Shown: piece by piece, positions 42,101-54,100 of the stretch
Numbering within the stretch: position 1 is the first letter of the stretch
Layout of the letters: each line of letters begins with the position of its first letter
Assembly (NCBI GenBank): GCA_032622095.1
Contig: CP136064.1
Span: forward strand, 183,502,209-183,566,208
DNA: 64,000 nt
Direction of reading: 5' to 3'
From: Siphonodentalium dalli
Lineage: Eukaryota > Mollusca > Scaphopoda > Gadilida > Siphonodentaliidae
Made by a program: the position numbers and the translations under genes
The notes under the pieces: model-generated
Seen by the model: only the letters and a program-made list of their open reading frames with translations
What the model was told of the DNA's origin: nothing
The model's database searches: none

Positions 42101-45100
42101 TCTATTCGATTTCATCACTGTTTCTAGCCATGATCGAACTGATATTATGACATCAAATCGCTTCATTTTGGAATTTCATATAACAGATGTGTTGGTTTTG
42201 TCCAACGAGTTAAACCATTGTTCACTAATTGAGAAGACATCACGACAACAACAACAACAAAACTGTCGCACAGTCCACGCAGAGTTGTGAGGAACGGCAA
42301 ACGTCATTATATGTCAGTAGGCCTATATGTTTGTATAGCCTTTTGCTAAATGTCACCCCTTCACACATTTGGAATGGGTTGACTATTGTTTAATTAGGAC
42401 TCGTGCGAACTCATAGCTATCAAAACAGTCGAACTGTCAAGTCGTTGTACTAACCGCATAGAGTTGTTTGTATGGCCTTTGGCTGAACTTTATTTTCCTT
42501 CACACAATTCAGCCAATCAAAATTCAGCTGGCATCTGATTACGCAGAAGGCAAAAATAAATGCGCGAATTTATGAAGTGCGACAACATTGTATCGATGTT
42601 TTAACTTTACGTCAACTATTCGTCGTTTGCGAATATCGATCAATGTTTCGACGTCGCGACTTTCGCGTTGTCGAATGTTTCGACATTTTACGGAAATTGT
42701 GGTCTGTTGTGGTTTCGAAGTTATCGCACTTTTATGGCCAGTCGCTTTCGACGTTATCGCATTATTTTTCGTCATTTCCGACATTTTGTTTTTGCACATT
42801 TAAGTCAAAACTTTTTCGACAATATTTTCGCATATGCGAAAGAGGTTTTGACATGCTCCCTTAGTCGGTTTGATATGTGATTTTTTTAGCCCTTGGAAAC
42901 TTCATATCAGACCTTCAGTATCAGGCTGATATGAAGTAACCTCGGACTGAGATCTCGGCTGACATCAATATAACCATGTAATAAGTATTCCATGAAAGTC
43001 TATACTATGAACACTGTATCAAGAGCATTGAGAGACTGGACCGACTGTTTTGGCTTTATCTTGGACAAAAAGTAGATGCTTTCTAATATAAAAAGATCGC
43101 TGTTTGGCAAAGGTAATTTTTGGTTTATGATAATAGAAAGTATAAATCAATTTGTGCTGTTCATATTTCAGTCATTAGGTTTACATTACTGACTGCCAAA
43201 GACTTGATTCGAAACTTAAAATTTCTTGATGTGCAAAATGAAAACAAGTATGCATACTTTATTAAATGGAAATTTGAACATCCATTATAAGATTTGGAAC
43301 AGGGGATAAGATAGGTTGATAAATACTGATTTATAGGCCTTTTATACTCTGGAAAAAAAACTTGCCAAAGTTATAACAATTTTCCAGCTTTTTTCAACTT
43401 TTCGCATAGAAGTAAGACAAATGCTAATTATTGTTTTTATCAGGAATAGATTAACTCTTTCTGTACTAAATACTTAGTTATCCCATAGGGAATGTTTGAT
43501 AATAAGCTCAACAGATGACCATAATAGGTAATTTGTTGAGCATGTTATCTGAACATTTCCCTGCAAAAATAGGATTCCTTCTGTAATTTTGTTCTGTCAT
43601 CTGCTTATTTTTCCTGCAAAACTTTTATAACTGAGTGGGAGAATCCATTCAGTATAGCAAGGATTGACAAGTATTGTTCTTTATTATTCCATGCTGAATA
43701 TAAATATGGAAATTGTTTTTTGAAAAACAATGACTTGAATAAGTCATGGATATTATTATTATTAATGGTGCATAAAGTTTGTATAAAAGTGATAATTTAT
43801 TTATAGAACTATTGAAATTTGTAATCTCTGGAAACGGACTGGGATGTAACAAAATAGAGCATAATTTCCAACATCAAATGACATGGGGATTCAATTTAAA
43901 AACAATTCATGGAACTAACCAGGTGCGCCAGGAAGCCCATCAGGTCCCCTTTCTCCTCGGAAACCTTGGTCGCCATCTAAACCACGCTGGCCAGGCAGAC
44001 CACTGAAGCCAAATTCTCCTCGTTCTCCATTTATGCCTGGGAAGCCATCAAATCCACCATCTCCTCCAATGCCTTTAAGTCCAGCTAGTCCGGGAAATCC
44101 GTCCCGACCATGTTGTCCATTATTACCACCTTCACCTTTGCGTCCTGGCCGTCCAGGCTCACCATCATAACCGTCGTTGCCTGGCATTCCGGGAACCCCT
44201 GGGAATCCTGGGAATCCTTTTTCACCCTGTAAATAAAATAAAATAAACCGTTTTAACCCTTTCTATACTAAATACTCATTGATGAGTAGTTGTCACATAG
44301 GAAATGTTCAGATAATAAGTTCAGTAAACGACATGTAGGTTGTTTGTTGAACTTATTATCTGAGCATTTCCCTTCAATATATAGGCCTCCTTCTATACTG
44401 GTATTATCTGTCGTCCAGAAAACCCCTCCAGATGAATAATAGACCATCCCACTGTATACTTTTATAACCAAGTGGGAGAATCCATTCAGTATAAAAAGGG
44501 TTAATATGTAAATAGAGGTATGACTTCCCTAACTAGACTAAGGATATCACCCCTCCACCCTTACAGTTATGCCCTAAATAATCGACTCCTTAACCATAGC
44601 AGAATTATGGGTAACTTTTCAGGATTTAGTCGGAAATATGGCTTGTTGCCATTCATCGGAAAGCTCTTACTGAGAGCTTTCTGATGAATGGCAACAACCC
44701 ATATTTCCGACTAAATCCTGAAAAGTTACCCATAATTCTGCTGTGGTTAAGGAGTCGATTATTTAGGGCATTACTGTACATGTGATTACCTGAAAATTGG
44801 CCAAAACAATTCAGAGCCAAATAAATTGGCCAATTTGATTTTCTAGCTAGCACAAGCACTGACCAGACGCCTATGGTCGTTTGTTAAATTTGTTATCTGA
44901 ACATTCCCCAAAAAGAACTGCAAATCAGCGACTATTTAGTTATCAAAGTTTAAAGGCACCGATGGCTTCGCGGTGGGTATGCTATTAAAATAGTCACACC
45001 TGTTAACTTGACAATATCATATTATTTACATGATATTTATAATTGGTATAAGAACAAGGTCTGTCTATAATTATATTCATAATGTGTATGGCGGTTTAAC

Positions 45101-48100
45101 GGTCGTGACTATTTTTAACAGCAAATGCCATCCGTGCCTTTAATATCTAAATTAACCCTTTCAGTGCCAAGTCCGATTTTTGTATCAACCCATATTTCCT
45201 TGATCATTTTTCAAATTTATTGATTATAATAATGTGAAACATTGATGGAAAGAGCTCTTTCCATCAATGTTTCACATTATTATAATCAATAAATTTGAAA
45301 AATGATCAAGGAAATATGGGTTGATACAAAAATCGGACTTGGCACTGAAAGGGTTAAAGCAATTTGATCAATTGATATTTCTGAAATCAAATTACCCTGA
45401 AGCCTGGTCTTCCTGGCTCTCCTGATATTCCTGGTGCACCTGATCCTCCCTTCGGACCGAACAGACCTGGTCGGCCAGGTTCTCCGTCAATGCCGTTATT
45501 CCCTTGTCTGCCTGGTCCACCGTCCTCACCTGCAATTACAAATCAAATGTTGACATAGATATTTTATGCGCAAAATATCAACAATTACCATACAACGAAG
45601 CATCAATTACAATTAATGAGCATCACTAGGGCATGGCAAAATCTACCTGTGGTAATTCCAAACAAGACAGTCAAAGACTGTGGGGTCGCTCACCAGACTG
45701 CAAAGACTGATAAGACTGGGAATCTGGAGACGACAACAGTCAGCACTTTTCATAATCACTTTAAAAGAAGTAGATCTAAACAGGATATGTGGCTAAAGAG
45801 GCTTCATGTATGTATATCGGTGAATATCTACCCTGAAATTACCAACAGTACACTACTGATCAACCCCCCCCCCCCCCCCCCCCCAAAAGTCCCCATAGCC
45901 CCGTCATTTCCAGGTTGACCTCATGTTAACAAATCTGAATCTCAGTCACTAAAGGATCCTCCATACTATATGTAAGCTAAATAGTCCAACCTCTCTTGAG
46001 AAGACATTTTAAGTATTACTATAGAGACACACAGTTATGTCCCTGGTCCCACCCTATTTAACCTGGTGACCCCATCTGAATAAATTTGAATCCCAGACAC
46101 CAAAGAACCCTTCATACTAAATATCAGGAAAATAGACCTGATGGTCCTTGTGAAGGAAGCATATTAAGAGGAAAACTGTCCTTCGCTTGGCCCCTGTTTA
46201 ACGAGGTGACCCCATTTAAACAAGTACCACAAGGACCCTCCATACTACATATAAGCTAAATAGGACTGATGGGTCTTGAGGAGGTGCCATTTTAAGAATT
46301 ACTATGGGGGAAGAGTTATGTCCCTGGTCGCACCCCTATTTGACCTGGTGAACCCATTTCAACAAATCTGAATCCCAGTCACCCAAGGACTCTCTATACC
46401 AAAATGTATGCTAAATATGCCAAATGGTTCAACTAATGAGGGAAAGAATTATGTCTGTAGCTCTGACCCTATTTGACCCAATTCTGAATCAAATCTGAAT
46501 CAAATCTGAATCCTTGTCACCCATACCAAATATAAGCTGAATAGGCCTGATGGTTGTAGATAGGAAGACATTTTAAGAATTACAATGGATGGACAAGTTA
46601 TGTCCCTGGCTCCGCCCTTATTTGTTTTTAACACATCTGTATCCCTGTCACCCAAGGACCTTCCATACCAATTATAAGCTAAATAGCCCCGATGACTCTT
46701 GAGAAGATGTTTTAAGAATTACTATGGATGGAAAGACTTAGGTCCCTAACTATGTCACTTTATTGACCATGTGACCCCCATTTGAACAGAACTGAATCCC
46801 AGCCACCTAGGGGCCATCCTGACAAAATATGTCTCAATTCTTCATTTCTGGTAAGCTAAGAAAAATACCTCCTTCTTTCTCATCCAGTTTCCCATATGTA
46901 TTTGCCTGAGAAACAGGTATTTAGTTTTACTGGCCTAACTGTCAGATTCATCATTCACAATCTGTATTCCTGTCACCCAAGGACCTTCCATACCAATTAT
47001 AAACTAAATAGCCCAGATGATTCTTGAGAAGATGTTTTAAGAATTACTATGGATGGAAAGAGTTAGGTCCCTAATCATGCCACTTTTTTGACCATGTGAC
47101 TCCCATTTGAACATAACTGAATCCCAGCCACCTAGGGACCATCCTGACAAAATATGTCTCAATTCTTCATTGCAGGTAAGATAAGAAAAATGCCTCCTTT
47201 TTCTCATCCAGAGTTTCCCATATGTAATTGCCTGAGAAACAGGTATTTTGTTTTACTGGCCTAACTGTCAGATTCATCATTCACAAGTCCTTGGGAGTTA
47301 TTTTATTTATTAGGGGTTTTGGGAATAAGCCCAGGGAGGATTTGGAAGGGGCGTAATCCCTCCCCTACAACCCACTTGTGAATGATATAGGGGATCATGA
47401 AATGGTATGAGCATTTGACATGAAATGTGAAGAAAAAAAAATATGAAAAAAGATGATCTAGACATTTTGATTATTTCTTCTTTTTAGCTTTCTTTTTTTT
47501 CCTGGAGGTGGTTTCTTCTTGTTCTCGTTCTTTTCATGCTTTGCGTACCATGGCCAACACTCTGTCAGAATCTTCCATTCTTTTATCGAAATTTCGTTGC
47601 TGTTCTTCAGCTTGTGCGTGTCGTTCTTCAATTTCTTTATCCATTCTGGCGCCGTCAGCCTCAGCTTTTGCGGCTTGCTGTTGTAGCCATATCACGTGGT
47701 CTGCCATAAACTCTTCATGAGAGAGGGTGGTGGCTGTGCTGGTGTTGGAGCTGGTGGTGGAGCTGGAGGACACCGGGATGTGATGGTACTCCGGTGTCCG
47801 AGGTGGTAAACTATCCAACTCCACATTGAAGCTGGCGGCAGGAACATCTGGGGTGGTGTCCATGTCCCTGTCTCCGCTCGCCTCGACGTCAACAGCAGGG
47901 ACCTCCGGCAGATCCACGGAGTCCCTGCTAGCTGGTACAATGTCATCAGTCTCCATGCAGGTCGAGTCGTCTGGGCGTCTCTCAGACAACTTCGACCTGC
48001 CGGCTATGACACTGGACGGCTGAACCACACAGGGAGGGGTGACCGGTTGATCAACAGTCACCTCCATCTTCTTCTTCCACTTTGCCCATCTGGCGGCGTC

Positions 48101-51100
48101 CCTTCTCCTTCTAGCTGGTGTCTTTTTCTTTGGAGGCCCCTTCTTCAAGTCACGGCTGGTCTCGGCATTCCTGCTCCGGGTAGAAGATCTCTGGATACCA
48201 GCATCCTCTGTCCGGAATTCAACGCAAAGAACCAAATAGCCCCTGTTAGATTGGAGATTCCAACTAAAAGTGTCCACTATTTGAGATCTTTGCATTGCAG
48301 CCAACGCGGCGTCAGGGATTAGCTCCATTGTCCGTCCTAAGCCTAATCCAAAACCGTCTCACTCGCCGGCATTAGCACAAGGACGGATGCTCCCAATGAA
48401 GGTTACAGTCCGCACAACTCACTCGTGCCAACGCTCTGACAAAAAGGAACTAATACAGCCAAAGCAAATTATGACTGCCTCGCTCCACTCCCTCCCTGGG
48501 AGTTATTATAAACCATGGGTCATTTATATACAAACAGGCAGAGCATTTTAGGGTATTAATCAAACTAGCTGTCATTCCAATCAGATTTTGTTAACACTGC
48601 CATTTCATTCATTACTTTATAACCAATGTGACTTCTATATGGTGTATATCTGTGATTGCAGACAGCTTCCTGGTACCCTATCTCATAGAGCTCTGAGTAT
48701 CTGCTAGCTGTTTGCATGTTCTTGATTTTAGACTGATTTAAAGCAAATTTGGTTAAGTCACCCTGGTGGATGTTATAATGGTGTTATTTTTTTTTTTAAA
48801 TTGAGCAGGAAATTAATCTCAATTAAAATAAAAAAAAATGAATTTGAAAAATAAAATTTTAGTTTTTTTTTCAAATCAAACATTTTTTTGTTTTGTTTCT
48901 GTTTTTTTTGTTAACATGACCTGTATTTTGGGCTAGCCAACTCACATAGCAAATCTCATTCCATTTAGTTCGGACTTACTAAAGTTATCATACCGAAATG
49001 AAAATTGAGTGCAAATTTCAACAAAAAGGGCCGAAACTCTGGTGAAATTTGGTAAAAAATTAAAAAGGCTGCTAGGCCACACGCCATCTGTATAAGGTGG
49101 TTTTATTTGACAGGTGGTTTTTAACAAAATGAACAATTTGATTGGAAACAACCATATCAAACGTTGCTTCCAACAATTTATGATGCTAACATATCTGATT
49201 AAGATACCAGAATAATAATTGGCAAATTATAAAAAAAAAAGGGGCATATACCTAACAGAAATGGTTGGATCAAACCCAAATTTGAACTTGAGTTGGATTT
49301 TCATGTGATTAATCAACATACTAAATTTTGAATGCTATCTGATAATCATAACTTGAGTTATCATCTGGACAACAAAATAATCAGCAAATTCTAAGTCGAA
49401 AAGGGGCATAACTCTGGTCAGACCGGGTCAAAATTCGAACTTAATCAGGACTTTCTCATAAGAAGGCCACGTACCAAATTTAATCAAATTCTGTCAAATT
49501 CTATTCAAGATAACATCTGGACAAAAAACTAATCAGCAATTTCTAAGTTGAAAAAGGGGCATAACTCCATATTCAAACTTGATCGGGACTTTCTCATATG
49601 AAGGCCACATACCAAGTTCGATAAAGTTATCATCCAGACAAGAAACGTTTTTGAGGGACACGCAGATGCACAGGCGTGTAGATGGACAGTCATGCAGTCG
49701 GACACACAGATGGACACATTTCTATAGTCTCCAAAAATTTGTTCCGGTGACAAAAATATAAAATTGTGCATGCTCACACTTTGAAACAAATATTTGGCAT
49801 AAGAAACTGGAAATGTCTTTGCATGGCCTAAAAACATCAATATTAGGAATATTACTAGTAATTGTTATTAAGCAGACATTCAATCATAATTGCTTAGCAT
49901 AATATTAATCATGAAACTTTGCAAATAACATACCTGGGTATCCCATTTCTCCGATCTCTCCCCTTTCCCCAGGAATGCCGTCCAATCCAGGCAATCCATC
50001 ATAGCCAGGTAAACCAGAAAGTCCTGTAATCATGATTAAATAGTGGTAATAATCAACTTATGTGATTATCTTTAGCCAAAAAAATCTGAATATATCTGGG
50101 TGGATATCAGTAAACTAAATAACAATCAGTAAATAAATATCTCAATACTCTCAATATTAATACCATTATTTTATTCTTAATCAATGGGAATAATACACTA
50201 AAATTGTAGTATAAACAAGATTAAGATAAATTTTTATTATATGCTTGCCCATAAAGTAGTGTGAATTTACCGAAATCTAGATTGGTGTATTTATCTATTA
50301 AAAGCCACAGTGATGTCGTTTTTTATTTCACTCAAGATAACGTTATTTCACTGTAGCTTATCAACAAGCCTTGAAATAGTGTGCATGTCATTTGCAGAAT
50401 GAGGTCCCCAGAGGGTGAATTTAGTGATGCTACCCCGCATAGCGGGTTAGCATCACCAAATTCACCCTCTGGGAACCTCATTCTGCTGAGTTGTAAGCAG
50501 AATGAGGTCCCCAGAGGGTGAATTTGGTGATGCTAGCCCGCTATGCGGGGTAGCATCACTAAATTCACCCTCTGGGGACCTCATTGTCTAAATGACAGAC
50601 ACACTATTTCAAGGCTTGCTTATCAACATCCAATTATCGATTGATCATGCAAGTGTCGTCAGCAAGTCGTCATTTTGGTTTGGCTAGCCGCAACTTATCA
50701 CGCACCATGCAGCTGTGACCCGGCCGTGACGTGGGATTTTTTATATTTCGACTGTGATTGACACGGAGACTTGTTAGTTTTGATTCTGTGTTCCTTGCAC
50801 AAGTCTTGTTGATTTATCTGGGTAATTGTGCACTTATGATTTGTAAGAAGTATTCTTCCTAGTATTGTTCAAATTGCTGTACTATTAAAAGTAACAATGC
50901 CGCACAACTTAGCAATTTTGAGCTTTAATAATGTGCATATAATAAAAAGATTACCTGCAGTTTTTTGTTTGAATACCTGAAAAATCTCAACCGTGTCTGG
51001 AAAGAAATATCAAATTTTCACTTGCGGCTGCGAACTTGCGGCTTGTGAAAATTTAATATTTCTCTCCAGACATTCATGAGATATTTCGGTATTCAAACAA

Positions 51101-54100
51101 AAACTGTAGGTATTCTCTATATTCTATCAGGGTCTAAACCAACACAATAGAATAAAATAATAAAATTGCCATTGTCGCAAGTGAAAAATAATACTCTTTG
51201 CAGTGTTCCATGTTTTAGAGGTTTTTTAGGTAGAGTTAGCGCTGTCGTGTGCCATTTGTGCAATTTGCACAAAATATATGAAATTGGCACAAACTGTTTC
51301 ACCTTGGCACAAAAAATTGGCACCCGTTTTCTCTCTATCGGCAATATAACTGTGACCATATTTAATTGAATGGCCTCCCTGGCATGACAACAATTAAAAC
51401 AGACAGGCAGTCAGCAGCATAATTAGTTCACAGCTTATGTCAAAGCTATAAGTATGCCTTTATCACTTGGGGTGAACAAGGATTCGAGTTTCAGTCAAAG
51501 TGTTATACGCTCTTGTGTTGATTTGTATTGTGAAAACAAATTAGGCTTCTGTTTCTGACACTATGAAGATGTAATTACATCCACTGCAGTTCATATTAAT
51601 CATATATAGTGGTGATTTGACAGTAGCTGCTTAAATTTATTCTCGAAATGAATCGCAAGCTGAATCATTACTGTTTAATATTAAAAATCGAGGAATTAAT
51701 GTGCTTTTGGTCAATTCAGGGACCAGCCGAGAGGGCGACGTGGGCGACTTCTTCGCCCTAGCGCCGTCCGCTTCGCCTTATTTTTGCAGTCGGGCGAAGT
51801 TCAAGTCGCCCTGAAAATTCCAAAGTTCACTGACGAAAATCGGCAAAATGCCCCAAATAATTTATGATAATTTACAACTGTCAACTGTGATTGCACACAA
51901 TACTCCACTATCAGGGTGTTATAAAACAATTAACACCTGTATTGCTCCAATCTGGAAGCATGTGGACAACAGAGTCTGATTACTGGCAGCTGTGAAAACA
52001 TCGTCGGGCCTCAAGTGTTAATCTGGTTGTTGTTATTTTTAGATTACCGTGATTACCACACCTTGCAATGAAGATTACAACTCACACCTCTCACAATGTG
52101 GCAATTAATCACTCCCTCTATGGAGTTTGGTTAAAGAAATTTTAAAACAAATTCATTTGTGAAGCATATTAAAATTTCAAACGGGATTACTTACAGAGCG
52201 CAGTAAAAGTTTTCATGATTTCGTTTCGTTTCGGTTTGATAAATATTGTTGGCATTTTTAAAAACCCGAAAAATATGAAATAAAATCCTGTCATTCTCCC
52301 ACAATTACGATATAAAATGCTGCTATCCTCTCACAATTATGTTTGGGTATTATTAATAGTTATTAGGGTCATGAAGTGAACATAATGACTACATATTTCA
52401 ACCATTGTTTCATAAGTTTAATTGACATATTTCATCTCTCCTATTTTCGTTCTATAGCGACTCCTGTCGTAGTACTGATCAATTTAAATTTTGTAGACTC
52501 ACTTCGCCCTATAGAACGGCCACTTCGCCTTATTTTTATAGTAGGGCGAAGTCATTTCGCCCTGAAAATCTGGTCTAGGCTGGTCCCTGGGTCAATTCAT
52601 AACAATAAATTCTGGCATACGCAAATTTAAAGTGGCACAAAACTATTGGTAAATGGCACAACAATTAGCACATGAAAATTTCTGGCCAACGCCAACCCTG
52701 TTTTTAAGTCATTATTGTATTTGTTGGCTTACTACCCCCTACCCTAAAAATAATCAAATTAGGAAAAAAAATTGGCAATCAGCACTTGTTTTATTTCCTC
52801 CGAATCTAATACAGTAATGCCCTAAATAATCGACTCCTTAACAACAGCATAATTATGGGTGATTTTTCAGGATTTAGTCGGAAATATGGCTTGTTGCCAT
52901 TCATCGAGAGCTTTCCGATGAATGGCAACAAGCCATATTTCTGACCAAATCCTGAAAAATTACCCATAATTCTGCTGTGGTTAAGGAGTTGATTATTTAG
53001 GGCATTACTGTAGATTGTACAGCATCAACGGGGCCAGACTATCTAATAACACTTTCTTATTGGCTGTAATTGGGATTAACTCCAAGGAATTCCCTTATAC
53101 ACAAAACAGCACGAGCCTTTCAGAACAATTGTAGTCATAGCATACTTTGGCAATATTAAAAAAAAACCTTATTTGGCATCCATTACAGACTCATTTCACC
53201 ATATCGTGTGATATTGATATGCATTACATTCAATTTCAGATTTTTTTTCTTCCTACCCAATTTTAAGATAAAATAAAAAATAAAAATTCATTTAAAATTT
53301 TATATTTTTATGTACATTAACATGTCCTACAATATCAGGTTTATGACATCTTTGAGTAGTCACTATCAAGAAATTGGACCGCCAGGTATTCTGACATGGA
53401 AAGGGCATCACACAATCATTTTACATTACATATTACTAACCATTTCGTCCTGGTATTGATATGCCATCTTCACCCTTGTAGCCTGGTCGTCCTGGCTCAC
53501 CATCAATTCCACGACGTCCGGGTCTTCCTCGTTCACCTGTAACAAAAACACAAAAATTCAATACAGTAATATAAAAGTTTTTCATTTATAAGTTACAAGA
53601 TAGGAAAATTTGGTGGGTTCTATATTCGCCATTAATTCATGGGCAACTGCATTATTGAAATGGATATTTTATCAATGTTAGTTTATCTTCTTGCAGCATC
53701 AACAGAAATGATCTAGTCTTATGAATTATTTATCTTGGTACTCGCATTTCTCTGAACTTATAAATGACATGTATATAAGATATATAATATTTATGGAAAT
53801 GATTTATATAGGATTTATCCAAAGCTCTAAGGGCTGTAACAATCACATTTTGTTATACCTCACATTAAGACAAATTATTTGGCCCTAATCTGGATGTCAA
53901 CACGAAGATCCATATGAATATTTGGTGATTATCGAATGAGGAATGTAATCTGTAGGGTGTGCCAAAGGATTTAGTTGTGCAAAGAGTAACATCCAAGATG
54001 GCTGCTTTTGGCCATGTTTTTAGTTGAAAACTAACCAGGCATGAGACCAGCCCTTACTCAAATTAGCTGAAATCACCGGGTTTTCTTGAAATTCTGCATG

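Noticed and set aside
45616-45918. 100-codon ORF with poly-Pro, possibly a BED-finger relic
   Set aside because: The poly-Pro comes from the C tract and I could not place the Cys/His pattern of a BED finger.
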